Positions 1 through 8,918 of a stretch of DNA of 53,676 bases are shown one piece after another. The position numbers and the translations under genes were made by a program. The notes beneath the pieces were generated by a model that searched no databases, was not told where the DNA came from, and worked only from the letters and a program-made list of their open reading frames with translations. Origin of the DNA: an uncultured Spirochaetaceae bacterium (GTDB lineage Bacteria > Spirochaetota > Spirochaetia > Treponematales > Treponemataceae); NCBI GenBank assembly GCA_902797305.1, contig CADBSK010000052.1:1-53676 (forward strand), given 5' to 3'. Numbering within the stretch: the first letter of the stretch is position 1; the number at the start of each line of letters is the position of its first letter.

Positions 1-2
1 AA

Positions 3-128
3 CTAGTTTGCGGTTTTGATAAGCCGTTTTTGCGACTGGGAGCCATTTTTGTAGGCAGAACAGTTTATAATGCGGTTGCCCTGTGTAATTCTGTGTTATC
101 TATAGAATTTATTCAATTCAACTGTTAA
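3..128 (+). CDS. C-terminal end of an unidentified protein (partial)
   Basis: An open frame enters from the left edge and stops with TAA at 126-128, leaving about 41 codons. The translated tail mixes hydrophobic and basic residues (for example LRLGAIFVGRTVYNAVAL), as could be found next to a membrane, but it is too short to assign to a family. It lies 34 nt before prfB on the same strand. The frame is open over its whole visible length, while the other two forward frames stop within the first 20 bases. Whether it is a real gene end cannot be settled without upstream sequence. Confidence 0.4.
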   Translation, partial: LVCGFDKPFLRLGAIFVGRTVYNAVALCNSVLSIEFIQFNC

Positions 129-162
129 TATATGTTGATAAGATTGTTTTAAGGATTTAAAA

Positions 163-1293
163 ATGCTAGAAGATTTTAAAATGCCTGTTAATCAGTTAAA
201 AGAAGATGTAGAAGCTGTATGGGCACGTTTAGATGCTCCTGGAATCGATAAAAAAATTGCTGAAAAAATGGCTCTAACAGAAGAACCGGGTTTTTGGGAT
301 GATCACGAAAAAGCAGAAAAAATAATGTCTCAGGTTCGCAAGTTAAAGGCTAGAGTAGAACCATGGAAAGAAATGGTCAGTGAAATTAATGATATTCAGG
401 CAATGTATGAACTTGCAGAAGAAAGCGGGGAAACAAGTGATGAAGAAGAACTTTCTGCGATGTTAAAAGCTGCACAGGAAAAATTTGAAAAACTGAATAT
501 TCTGAATCTTTTAAGCGATGAAGTTGATGATTCAAGTGCCTTTTTAACAATTCATTCTGGAGCTGGAGGAACAGAAGCAGAAGACTGGGCCCGAATGCTC
601 ATGAGAATGTATATGCGATGGGCTGAGCGACATGAGTATAAAATAGAAACAGTAGATATTCTTGAAGCCGAAGGTGGAATAAAATCTGTAACTTTACAGA
701 TTGACGGCGATTATGTTTATGGACATTTAAAAGGTGAAGCAGGAATTCATCGTCTTGTGCGTATTTCGCCTTTTGATGCAAATGCAAGAAGACATACTTC
801 TTTTGCAAGTATATATGTATTCCCTGTTTTGGATGATTCTATCGAAGTTGACATCAGACCTGAAGATTTGAGAATTGATACATACAGAGCGGGTGGTAAA
901 GGCGGACAGCATGTAAATAAGACTGATTCCGCTGTAAGATTTACTCACTTACCAACAGGTATTGTTGTTGCTTGTCAAAGCGAACGCAGTCAGATTTTTA
1001 ATCGTCAGGCATGTATGAGCATGTTGCGGGCAAAACTGTATGAATATTACCGGGAGCAAAAAGAAAAGGAAAACGCAAAGTTTGGTACCGAAAAAAAGGA
1101 TATTTCCTGGGGTAACCAGATTCGTTCATATGTTTTTCAGCCATACACGATGGTCAAAGACCACAGAACTAAGTGTGAATCCGGCAATATTCAGGCGGTT
1201 ATGGATGGTGATATAGACCAATTTATGGATGCCTATCTGGTTGCAAAGTGGAAAGGCATGCCGATGGATTCTGGTGAGGATGAAGAAGTTTAA
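163..1293 (+). CDS. prfB: Peptide chain release factor 2 (RF2)
   Basis: RF2 recognises UGA and UAA stop codons in the ribosomal A site and triggers release of the finished peptide. The 376-residue product has the RF2 codon-recognition tripeptide SPF at residues 202-204 (RF1 would have a P-x-T motif) and the peptidyl-hydrolysis GGQ motif at 247-249 inside RAGGKGGQHVNKTDS. Length is normal. The ATG at 163 follows an AAGGA ribosome binding site at about 151-155. The gene reads through in one frame: the in-frame UGA and +1 frameshift seen in E. coli and many other bacteria is absent, and the equivalent place reads ARLDAPG. The next gene's likely start overlaps this stop by 14 nt, suggesting coupled translation. 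Confidence 0.97.
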   Translation: MLEDFKMPVNQLKEDVEAVWARLDAPGIDKKIAEKMALTEEPGFWDDHEKAEKIMSQVRKLKARVEPWKEMVSEINDIQAMYELAEESGETSDEEELSAMLKAAQEKFEKLNILNLLSDEVDDSSAFLTIHSGAGGTEAEDWARMLMRMYMRWAERHEYKIETVDILEAEGGIKSVTLQIDGDYVYGHLKGEAGIHRLVRISPFDANARRHTSFASIYVFPVLDDSIEVDIRPEDLRIDTYRAGGKGGQHVNKTDSAVRFTHLPTGIVVACQSERSQIFNRQACMSMLRAKLYEYYREQKEKENAKFGTEKKDISWGNQIRSYVFQPYTMVKDHRTKCESGNIQAVMDGDIDQFMDAYLVAKWKGMPMDSGEDEEV

Positions 1294-3028
1294 TTATCTT
1301 TTAAAAAGGCTTATTTTCTCATTTTTGTTTCTCGCATCTGGAATTTTTAGGGGTTACGCTGCAGATTCATCCAATTGGGTTATTGCTGCAGAAGAATTTA
1401 GTTTTACCCAGAAAAATATAAAAGATTCAAGGGATTTACAGGCTGCAAAACTAATTCCACAGCTTTTACTTGAGCAGCTTGCACAAAATATGACCCGTAC
1501 TCCCAGGGCTCAGGAACAACTAGACAGAAAATTATATGAACTTCGAAAAAGTCGTCTGGATTTGTTTCTTAAACTTTCTAAAGAAATGCAATCTAGAGAT
1601 GCGCTTATTTTAAAAGATTATAGCCAGGGGATTTTAAATTCAAAACTTAAAGAAAGTCAAAAAAAAATAAAGGCAATCGAAGATCAAATTCACGATAACT
1701 TAAATTCTGCCCAGGCTCTAATTAAAGAATATGAACCTAAACTCGAACTTGAAAAAAATCGAAAAGAACAGATTGAACGTGGTGAAGTTGTAAACGAAAA
1801 AGAAAAGGGGGGTGTTGTAGATTTTTTTAAGGAGTTTATTCCCGGAAAACGGGAAACAGTTACATTTGAAGATGTAACTTTATATCAGAATGATTACACA
1901 AATCTATTTTCTCCTGGTGAAGACAAAAAAAAGGATGGATATGACAGTTATCTTTTTGAAAAAGCCTGTGTTGACTCCAAAATTAATGGCTTGATTACCG
2001 GAAAGATTACAAAATACAGTTCCTATGTTTCTGTTTCTGTTACAATGCTACAGTTTCCTGGTGCTAAAGTAATTGCAAATGCAATAGAAGTTGGTTCAAT
2101 AGAAGAATTAAAGACAATCGCCATTAGTCTTGCAAATCAATTAACTCCAAAAATTGCCGATAGTATGCCGGTAGATTTATTTTTTAAGGTAGGTCCGTCA
2201 GAGGCTGTAAAAAACACAATTATAACCGTAGATGATGTTGTATATCGAGGAGTTCCTGAAAAATTGATAGTTCATTCTGGAGTTCATACGATTCAAATTA
2301 GTTCTCCAGGGTATACTTCTTTAAATACTGTTTATTCGTTTAAGGGATTTCGCTCATTTGAAATAAGCGTTGAATTAAATCAGGAATCACCAGGACAGGC
2401 CAATTTGTATTTAAAAAATCCAATCGAAGGCTCCATTTTCACAAATGGTGTATTTGCTTCAAAAGTTTCTCCTGTCCAACGCAAGTCCTGTATTTCTATT
2501 AATAATCAAAATATTCTAGGACACTTTGTCGGTGAAAATGGATTTGCATCCGATTTCTTTATTAAATCTAAGTATTTAACTGACGAGATAAATCTTATCG
2601 TAAAGGCAAATCCTTTTGACAGGAGTTCATATATAGATAAACGTCGCAAGATAATGTATGCAAGTTATAGTGGACTTATAATTTCTTTAATGCCGACTTT
2701 TTTTGTTTATGGAAATTATGTTGCTGCCGCAAATGCCTATAACAGCGATTCCGGTGCTATTTCCTATGAGGCTGCCTCTGGTTGGGAAACTGCTAATTAT
2801 ATTACCACAGGAGTTTCGGTTGCCTGTGGAGCTTTTTTCATATATGAATTAGTTCGATATCTAATGGCAGCAAATACGGTTTTGCCTCAAGAGGTTAAAC
2901 CTGCAAAAAACAATCAGATTGATTTAATAAATCTTCAGCAAGATAATGCCAGAGCGGAGCAATTATCCGATAATGAACAATCTATTGAAATAAAGAATGA
3001 AAATATAAGTGAAGATATAGAAAAATAA
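1280..3028 (+). CDS. Secreted or envelope-anchored protein with PEGA-like domain
   Basis: I do not recognise this 582-residue protein as a named family. From the ATG at 1280 it begins with a signal peptide (MKKFNYLLKRLIFSFLFLAS, probable cleavage after GYAA). A charged, helical middle section follows. A segment around LITGKITKYSSYVSVSVTML resembles the beta-strand/helix pattern of TolB/CsgG-type lipoprotein domains. A PEGA-like segment follows (VDDVVYRGVPEKLIVHSGVH, then a GYTS turn). Two hydrophobic stretches near the C-terminus (YSGLIISLMPTFFVYG and TTGVSVACGAFFIYEL) could span the membrane. A longer frame opens at 1229, but the signal peptide argues for 1280, where GGTGAGG directly precedes the ATG. 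It sits between prfB and ftsY. Function unknown. Confidence 0.75.
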   Translation: MKKFNYLLKRLIFSFLFLASGIFRGYAADSSNWVIAAEEFSFTQKNIKDSRDLQAAKLIPQLLLEQLAQNMTRTPRAQEQLDRKLYELRKSRLDLFLKLSKEMQSRDALILKDYSQGILNSKLKESQKKIKAIEDQIHDNLNSAQALIKEYEPKLELEKNRKEQIERGEVVNEKEKGGVVDFFKEFIPGKRETVTFEDVTLYQNDYTNLFSPGEDKKKDGYDSYLFEKACVDSKINGLITGKITKYSSYVSVSVTMLQFPGAKVIANAIEVGSIEELKTIAISLANQLTPKIADSMPVDLFFKVGPSEAVKNTIITVDDVVYRGVPEKLIVHSGVHTIQISSPGYTSLNTVYSFKGFRSFEISVELNQESPGQANLYLKNPIEGSIFTNGVFASKVSPVQRKSCISINNQNILGHFVGENGFASDFFIKSKYLTDEINLIVKANPFDRSSYIDKRRKIMYASYSGLIISLMPTFFVYGNYVAAANAYNSDSGAISYEAASGWETANYITTGVSVACGAFFIYELVRYLMAANTVLPQEVKPAKNNQIDLINLQQDNARAEQLSDNEQSIEIKNENISEDIEK

Positions 3029-3040
3029 AAGGTGGATATA

Positions 3041-3919
3041 ATGGGAAAAATCTCTTTTGCAGAAAAACTTAGAAATTTATTTAAGGGAAAAAAACAAAAC
3101 GAAGAATTTTTTGAAGATTTAACTGACTCTCTTATTGAAGGTGACATTGGGGCCAAAACTGCCTTTGAAATTACAGATTTACTTGAACAGAGATGCAAAA
3201 AAGAGCACATAACAGATGAAGACTTAATAATACAGGAATTAAAGAAGATTCTTCTTGATTATGTGAAAGATATTAATTTAACGCCTGATTTAAGTGATAA
3301 TAAAACAAACATTTGGATGATTCTTGGTGTAAATGGGGTTGGAAAAACGACTTCTGTTGCAAAAATAGGAAACTGGTTCAAAAATAATGGAGTTGAAAAT
3401 ACAGTGCTTGCAAGCGCAGATACTTTCCGTGCTGCTGCAATCGAACAGTTAAATATGCATGGAAATAAAATTGGGCTTAGAGTGGTTAGTCATCAGCACG
3501 GTAGTGATCCTGCAGCTGTTGTTTTTGATGCTGCCGAAGCCTGTCATTCCAAAGGGGCTGGATTAGTTCTTGCAGATACTGCTGGGCGCCTGCACAATAA
3601 AGAAAACCTTGTGCGTGAATTGCAAAAAATCGATAAGATTTGTAAGGAAAAGGCTTCTGAAGGCTGTTATAAAAAAATTCTTGTGATTGATGCAACAACT
3701 GGTCAAAATGCTCTAAGACAGGCAGAAGTTTTTAATGAAGCAGTGAGTCTTGATGCGATTGTACTAACAAAATACGATTCTACAGCTAAAGGTGGTGTTG
3801 CCGTATCTATTGGTAAAGAATTAAATTTACCAGTTGCATTTGTATGCAATGGAGAAAAGTACGAAAATATAGCCCTTTTTAATGCAGAAAAGTATGTGAA
3901 TGATTTTTTAGGATTGTGA
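3041..3919 (+). CDS. ftsY: Signal recognition particle receptor FtsY
   Basis: FtsY is the membrane-associated GTPase that receives signal recognition particle carrying a nascent membrane protein and hands it to the Sec translocon. The 292-residue product is a compact NG-domain form without the long acidic N-terminal region of E. coli FtsY. The GTPase motifs are all visible: P-loop GVNGVGKTT (96-104), the DTFRAAAIEQL box, DTAGRLH, and TKYD as the specificity motif in place of the usual TKLD. The closing GGVAVSIGKELNLPVAFV is typical of SRP GTPases. The ATG at 3041 has AAAGGTGG just upstream, so it is preferred over the GTG at 3032. It lies 12 nt after the PEGA-like gene. Confidence 0.95.
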   Translation: MGKISFAEKLRNLFKGKKQNEEFFEDLTDSLIEGDIGAKTAFEITDLLEQRCKKEHITDEDLIIQELKKILLDYVKDINLTPDLSDNKTNIWMILGVNGVGKTTSVAKIGNWFKNNGVENTVLASADTFRAAAIEQLNMHGNKIGLRVVSHQHGSDPAAVVFDAAEACHSKGAGLVLADTAGRLHNKENLVRELQKIDKICKEKASEGCYKKILVIDATTGQNALRQAEVFNEAVSLDAIVLTKYDSTAKGGVAVSIGKELNLPVAFVCNGEKYENIALFNAEKYVNDFLGL

Positions 3920-3933
3920 TAACTGAGGTTTTT

Positions 3934-5118
3934 GTGAAAAAAACTTTTTTTGCAGTTTTGTTTTTATTAATTTCTCAAATTGCTTTATATTCTCAAAATT
4001 CAATCTTTGTAAAATCAACAAATGATCCGGTAAAAAAGTTCTTTTTATCCTGCTGGAAATATGAACTGTCTGGTGTAAAAGACTTTGAGACAATAGAAAA
4101 CTATTGTGGAATCAGTTCTGCACCAGCTCGTTTTATGACTTTGAGCATCTGGAACTCAGACGGAAGACTCATTCGCTTATATGAAAAAATCTCTCCTGAA
4201 TTTGCAGGATATTTTGATATATTCGATTATTATGATGTTTCAATTGATGATGGTTCGTGGGTAAATTCCCTTGAGTTTACAGAACAAAACAGTTTTGTGG
4301 TAGATAGACCTGTTGATTTTGATTCTATTGAGCAAGGCTTAAATGAAATAGAAGATACCCGCTTAATCGAGGTTCCTTCTGTTATTGCACAGGAAAACGA
4401 AAATATTGCAGAAAGAATTTTTAAGAATAATCTTCAGATGCTTAGGCTTTATACGTATGGGGAAGAGATTCTTACTTCGTTCTCGATGAATGATAAAAAG
4501 GTTTTGATTTCATCAGATAAAAAAAGAATGATAAGAAAAATCTATGACGAAAGCATGAAATTAATTAAAAAAGAAACCTGGAATATTTCAGCTGGTTTTA
4601 ACGAGTCTTTTATTGCAAAAACTGAAGAGCTTTTGTATGGAGAACAAAACAAGCTTATACAAAATACAATCACTACAAATAGTGAAAAACACGTTATGTC
4701 TTACAATTCAAACGGACTTGTTTCTTCAAGTAAGAATTATTCAAAAACAGAATCTCAAGGAAAATCAGACTGGATTTTACAAAGTATAACAAACTGGATT
4801 TACGATGAAAAAAATAGAATCTCTATAAAACAGACTGAGACTTACGAGTATGAAAAGGATAAAATAATAAATACTCAGAAAGCTAGAGAAAACTATTTTT
4901 ATAGAATAGAGGATTCTTCGCCAGATTATTATTATTACGAAAACGATGAACTTAAGTTAAAAACGGAATTTTCTTCTCCTGATGACTGGACAACAACCAT
5001 GTATTTTGAGGAAGGTTTTTCTGTAGAAACTTATTATAAAAAGAGTATTAAAATTAAGGACTATATTTATCTAAACGGAATCTTAAGGAGAACAAAAGTT
5101 TATGAAATGGATTCTTGA
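3934..5118 (+). CDS. Secreted protein of unknown function, upstream of Lol-type exporter
   Basis: I do not recognise a family. The GTG at 3934, preceded by TGAGG at about 3924-3928, gives a 394-residue product with a clear signal peptide (MKKTFFAVLFLLISQIALYS, cleavage near SQ). The mature part is rich in Tyr, Glu, Lys and Asn. Its C-terminal half has short repeated beta-hairpin-like stretches such as WIYDEKNRISIKQTETYEYE, loosely like antiparallel YD-type sheets. No lipobox cysteine is evident. The gene starts 15 nt after ftsY and overlaps the following permease gene by 17 nt. It is therefore probably made together with the lipoprotein-release system and may be an envelope partner of it; that role is inference only. 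Confidence 0.7.
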   Translation: MKKTFFAVLFLLISQIALYSQNSIFVKSTNDPVKKFFLSCWKYELSGVKDFETIENYCGISSAPARFMTLSIWNSDGRLIRLYEKISPEFAGYFDIFDYYDVSIDDGSWVNSLEFTEQNSFVVDRPVDFDSIEQGLNEIEDTRLIEVPSVIAQENENIAERIFKNNLQMLRLYTYGEEILTSFSMNDKKVLISSDKKRMIRKIYDESMKLIKKETWNISAGFNESFIAKTEELLYGEQNKLIQNTITTNSEKHVMSYNSNGLVSSSKNYSKTESQGKSDWILQSITNWIYDEKNRISIKQTETYEYEKDKIINTQKARENYFYRIEDSSPDYYYYENDELKLKTEFSSPDDWTTTMYFEEGFSVETYYKKSIKIKDYIYLNGILRRTKVYEMDS

Positions 5119-6382
5119 GATTTCCAGAAGATTTGCGAAAGTAAACCGAAAAGGCAAATCTAATGTCACGGGTATTCTTTCAACAATTGGACTGTGTATA
5201 GGTGTAATGACCTTAATAACCGTAATGGGTGTAATGAACGGATTTCAGATGAGTTTTATTGACGCCATTATGGAAATTTCTTCATATCATCTTAGAATAA
5301 ACGAAATTGAAGAAAAAGATGTTCAAAATCTGATTAGCGAAAATGAATATATATCAAAAAATATAAGTTCTGTTGTTCCGTTTTACGAAAGTCAGGGATT
5401 AATTGTGGGCAGAAAGAACAGAGAAGTTCCTGTATTGATTCGTGGTCTCCCCGAGCAAATAATGCAGATTGACGAAGGTTTTAGAAGGGAACTTAAAATG
5501 ATACGGGGAACTTTCTCTATAGAAGAGGAAGATACAATCGTTCTTGGATCTGAACTTGCCAATTCTATTGGAGTTTATGTTGGCAGCGAAGTTTCTCTTC
5601 TTGCTCTAAGCGGCGGAAAAGATGTTCCTCTTTTTTCAAAAAATCGAAAATTTTATGTAAGCGGAATATTTGAAAGCGGTTATCTGGATATTAATTCTAC
5701 CTATGCCTTTGTTGGCTCAAAAGCCTGTAGTAAATTATTTGGTGAATATTCTTCTCCTGTTTATGGAATTAAACTAGTGGATTCTAAAAAGGACTTAAAT
5801 GTAAAAGAAAAACTTCAGGAACTAAATCCTGAGTTAAAGGTAACTAGCTGGAGAGAGTTTAATCGTACTTTTTTTGGTGCACTCAGAATAGAAAAAAATA
5901 TTATGATGCTTCTTGTTTTACTTATATTTTTGGTTGTTGGTGTAAATATTTACAATGGAATGCGACGTCTTGTATACGAGAGAAAAAGCGAAATAGCTAT
6001 TTTGAATGCCTTAGGCGGAAGTAAAAAGCAGATTCATGCAATTTTTATCTTTCAAGGCCTTACAACAGGAATTATCGGCTCGCTCTTGGGATTAATCCTT
6101 GGATTAATAATTACATCCAATATGGATTATATTTTTATTGGTTTAAGTCGTTTGCTTTATGGGCTGGAATATTTTTTTACAATGCTATTTAGTCCATCTA
6201 ACTTGTTAAATGTACAGGAAAACCCTATGTTTAGTGTTTATGCTGCAATTCCTGCAAGAGTTAATTTTGGAGAGATTTTTTTTATAACAGCATTTGGAAT
6301 TATTTCTCCTTTAATTGCGGTTTTTTTAGCCAGTAAAAATGTTTTAAAGATGAATATTGCAGAGGTACTTCACGATGAGTAA
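5102..6382 (+). CDS. LolC/LolE-family ABC permease
   Basis: Lol permeases pull mature lipoproteins out of the inner membrane and pass them to a periplasmic carrier. This 426-residue protein has the family layout: a membrane span at about residues 25-45 followed by the conserved VMNGFQ motif, a large periplasmic MacB-like domain, and three C-terminal spans beginning around IMMLLVLLIFLVVGVNIYNG. The region between spans has the FtsX-type stretch RKSEIAILNALGGSKKQI. The ATG at 5102 overlaps the preceding gene by 17 nt, and the stop overlaps the LolD-like ATPase start by 8 nt. With the second permease downstream it probably forms a heterodimer. I cannot tell whether it corresponds to LolC or LolE. 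Confidence 0.88.
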   Translation: MKWILEISRRFAKVNRKGKSNVTGILSTIGLCIGVMTLITVMGVMNGFQMSFIDAIMEISSYHLRINEIEEKDVQNLISENEYISKNISSVVPFYESQGLIVGRKNREVPVLIRGLPEQIMQIDEGFRRELKMIRGTFSIEEEDTIVLGSELANSIGVYVGSEVSLLALSGGKDVPLFSKNRKFYVSGIFESGYLDINSTYAFVGSKACSKLFGEYSSPVYGIKLVDSKKDLNVKEKLQELNPELKVTSWREFNRTFFGALRIEKNIMMLLVLLIFLVVGVNIYNGMRRLVYERKSEIAILNALGGSKKQIHAIFIFQGLTTGIIGSLLGLILGLIITSNMDYIFIGLSRLLYGLEYFFTMLFSPSNLLNVQENPMFSVYAAIPARVNFGEIFFITAFGIISPLIAVFLASKNVLKMNIAEVLHDE

Positions 6383-7064
6383 GATTATAACTATAAAAAA
6401 TCTTGAAAAAACTTATAAAACAGAAGGTGAAACTCTAACAATTCTAAAAGACCTTTCACTGACAGTTGAAAAGGGCCATAAAATTGTAATTGTAGGAGAA
6501 AGTGGTAGTGGTAAAAGTACCCTTTTAAATATAATAGGAAGTATTGATTCTGCAACAAATGGTACTGTTATAGCCGGTCCATGGACAGTTACCAGCATGT
6601 CAGAAAAAGAAAAAAATAAATATCGGTCTGAGTTTTTGGGATTGATTTTTCAATTTCATTATTTGTTGAAAGATTTTACAGCTCTTGAAAACGTGTATAT
6701 GCCAGCGTTTATGGCTGGAACTCCCAAAAAAGAAGCAATCCTTAAGGCTAAAAAACTTCTTGATGAAGTAGGTTTAAGGGAAAGAATAAATCATTTACCA
6801 GGCGAATTGAGTGGAGGCGAAAGACAAAGAGTTGCCGTAGCAAGAGCTTTAATTAATGATCCGGAATTGATTCTAGCTGATGAGCCAACAGGAAATCTCG
6901 ATCCTGCAAATGCTCTTTTGATAGGCGACCTTCTTTTTGATATGGCTGATAAGTACAATAAGACTTTGATTCTCGTTACTCACGATTTAAAATTAAGTAA
7001 AAAAGGCTCTGAATGCTACACCATAAAAAATGGTAAACTAGAAACTTGTGGGGCGAAAGTTTGA
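6375..7064 (+). CDS. lolD: Lipoprotein-releasing ABC transporter ATPase (LolD-like)
   Basis: This is the ATPase that powers the flanking permeases. The 229-residue product has Walker [10 protein letters not shown] (41-49), a Q-loop in [18 protein letters not shown], the signature LSGGERQR, Walker [13 protein letters not shown] and the switch histidine in LVTHD. The FQFHYLL stretch after the Q-loop is typical of the LolD/MacB branch of ABC ATPases. ATG 6375 is chosen over an upstream in-frame start at 6357 because it gives the family-typical N-terminus and has AGAGG about 10 nt upstream. It overlaps the upstream permease by 8 nt and the downstream one by 4 nt, so the three are very likely one translationally coupled unit. 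Confidence 0.93.
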   Translation: MSKIITIKNLEKTYKTEGETLTILKDLSLTVEKGHKIVIVGESGSGKSTLLNIIGSIDSATNGTVIAGPWTVTSMSEKEKNKYRSEFLGLIFQFHYLLKDFTALENVYMPAFMAGTPKKEAILKAKKLLDEVGLRERINHLPGELSGGERQRVAVARALINDPELILADEPTGNLDPANALLIGDLLFDMADKYNKTLILVTHDLKLSKKGSECYTIKNGKLETCGAKV

Positions 7065-8347
7065 AACTAACTTCATCTATATTATTTGCAAAAACACTTC
7101 TTTTTCCTCGTTCATTAAAAAAATCTGTAGCCCGCAGAAGTCTTGTTGGAGCTATAGCCTGTATTGCAATTTGCGTAATTCCTCTTGTTGTTGTGGTAAC
7201 TGTTGTTAATGGAATGGTACAGGGAATGACAGAACGAATTATATCTTTGTCTTCAAATCACTTAACGGCTTATGTAAATCGGAGCAGAGATGCATCCAAA
7301 AAATTAGATGAATTAAATCTTTTGATGGATTCAATAAAAAATGAAGACGGTGTTACAGATGTATATCCATTTTTAGAAAATAATGCCCTTGCTTCCTTTG
7401 AAGGTTTTAGAACTGGAGCAAAAGTTCGGGCTGTAAAACCAGAGATTTTTACAGAAAATCCTGACTATAAAAAGTTATTTAAGGTTTTAGAAGGAAATAT
7501 CAATGATTTTTCTGCTGGAACAAAAAATGCCGTAATTGGTGAACATCTTGCAGAACTCTTAAATATTAAAAATGGACAAACTTTTTCCCTTGTAACAACC
7601 AAAAAAGCGGCTAATGGCTCTATTATTCCAAAAATGACTTCTCTAAGGGTGTGTGCCATTGTTTCAAGCGGTTATCAGGAATTAGATGCCCTTTGGTTGT
7701 TTATTCCTGTTGATGTTGGCTTTTCCGTTTTACCAATGGAATCAACACTTACCTCTGTGCAAATAAAAACAAAAGATGCCTTTTCTTCTGATTTATGGTC
7801 TATAAAACGCAGATTAAATACAAGGCTTGCGGGAACGGCAACTGTTTTTAGCTGGAACGAGTTAAATTCGAGTCAATTTCAAAATTTTGCCTCTACAAAA
7901 ATAATGATCGATTTTATAGTAATTCTTGTAGTGTTAGTGGCGTTAGTTAATATAAGTAGTGCTCTGGTTATGCTTGTAATTGAAAGGAAAAAGGAAATTG
8001 CAATTTTGAAAAGCCTTGGAGGTTCTTCTTTTGGAATTACTCTTTCTTTCTTAATTACAGGAGTTTGCTGCGGTTCCATGGGGCTTTTGACTGGACTTCC
8101 AGTTGGATTGTTACTTGCTGTTAACGCTAATTCAATCGTAAATATCTTTGAAAAAATTCTGAATATCTTTGTTAATGTAAAACTTCTTGATCCTTCTTAT
8201 TATTTATCAGAAATCCCTGTCTATATTCCATGGGGACGCCTTGCTTTAATCAGTTTGGGAATAATATTTTTGTCGCTTTTGGTATCCTTAATACCTTCAA
8301 TTAAGGCTGGAAAAGAACAGCCTCAGGAGTTATTGAGAAAAAGTTAA
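7061..8347 (+). CDS. LolC/LolE-family ABC permease (second subunit)
   Basis: This is a second FtsX/MacB-type permease of 428 residues, paired with the one at 5102. It has one N-terminal span (GAIACIAICVIPLVVVVTVV), the VVNGM motif in place of VMNGFQ, a periplasmic domain, and three C-terminal spans starting near IMIDFIVILVVLVALVNISS. The cytoplasmic stretch RKKEIAILKSLGGSS is the usual FtsX signature. The start is probably the TTG at 7061, which overlaps the LolD-like stop as TTGA and has GGGG about 9 nt upstream; an in-frame TTG at 7046 is possible. The permease-ATPase-permease order with two different permeases suggests a heterodimeric LolCDE-like exporter rather than a homodimeric MacB-like one. 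Confidence 0.87.
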   Translation: MKLTSSILFAKTLLFPRSLKKSVARRSLVGAIACIAICVIPLVVVVTVVNGMVQGMTERIISLSSNHLTAYVNRSRDASKKLDELNLLMDSIKNEDGVTDVYPFLENNALASFEGFRTGAKVRAVKPEIFTENPDYKKLFKVLEGNINDFSAGTKNAVIGEHLAELLNIKNGQTFSLVTTKKAANGSIIPKMTSLRVCAIVSSGYQELDALWLFIPVDVGFSVLPMESTLTSVQIKTKDAFSSDLWSIKRRLNTRLAGTATVFSWNELNSSQFQNFASTKIMIDFIVILVVLVALVNISSALVMLVIERKKEIAILKSLGGSSFGITLSFLITGVCCGSMGLLTGLPVGLLLAVNANSIVNIFEKILNIFVNVKLLDPSYYLSEIPVYIPWGRLALISLGIIFLSLLVSLIPSIKAGKEQPQELLRKS

Positions 8348-8378
8348 CCGCAATTAAAAATATAAAATGGGTTTTAAG

Positions 8379-8918
8379 ATGAAGTGTGATATTTGTAATA
8401 AAAATGAAGGTCAAATCTTTTTGGAATGTATGACCAATAAAGGTAAGATGAAAATTAATCTGTGTACTCAATGTGCTGCTTCCAGAGGAATCGCTGCTCC
8501 AACTATAAATCCTGATAAAAAGAATATCGGGGCGATTTTTGAAGAAGTTCGTCAGATAAAGATGCAAAACGATCCGGATTTTAAAAGGCTCTGTCCAGTT
8601 TGCGGAAAAAATCTCTATCAAATTAAGGAAACTGGGGCCGCAGGATGTCCTGAGTGCTACGAGACTTTTAAAATAGAAATTCTAAAAGCAATGAATAATC
8701 ATGGCATTACGGGTAATTATACAGGTTCAATGCCAAAAAGACTTGCAAGTTTCAGAAATGCATTAACAGATAGAGCAGATATTCAGGCAAAACTGGAAGA
8801 AGCTGTAAAAAATGAAAATTATGAAAAAGCTGCCGTTTACAGAGATTTTTTACGAGCGCTGGAACGGGGTTGTGTAACGGATGGAACAGATTTAATCCAA
8901 GGAACTGATAATGAATAA
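8379..8918 (+). CDS. mcsA: McsA-like zinc-finger / UVR-motif protein
   Basis: In Firmicutes McsA is the zinc-binding activator of the arginine kinase McsB. The 179-residue product begins MKCDIC and carries four CxxC pairs (CDIC, CTQC, CPVC, CPEC), giving two zinc modules. It ends with a UVR motif (KLEEAVKNENYEKAAVYRDF) of the kind shared with UvrB, UvrC and the ClpC middle domain. ATG 8379 gives the family-like N-terminus; an in-frame ATG at 8367 would add four residues, and neither has a strong ribosome binding site. It overlaps mcsB by 8 nt. The repressor gene ctsR, which precedes mcsA in Firmicutes, is absent here. Confidence 0.87.
   Translation: MKCDICNKNEGQIFLECMTNKGKMKINLCTQCAASRGIAAPTINPDKKNIGAIFEEVRQIKMQNDPDFKRLCPVCGKNLYQIKETGAAGCPECYETFKIEILKAMNNHGITGNYTGSMPKRLASFRNALTDRADIQAKLEEAVKNENYEKAAVYRDFLRALERGCVTDGTDLIQGTDNE

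Noticed and set aside
129-162. Promoter just upstream of prfB
   Set aside because: TTGATA is present but no -10 box at acceptable spacing follows before the gene starts.
163-300. Possible programmed frameshift in prfB
   Set aside because: There is no in-frame UGA; the coding frame is continuous through the region homologous to the usual shift site.
1658-1810. A9 and G6 homopolymers in the PEGA-like gene
   Set aside because: Both are short for this AT-rich genome or encode ordinary Lys/Gly codons; nothing points to switching.
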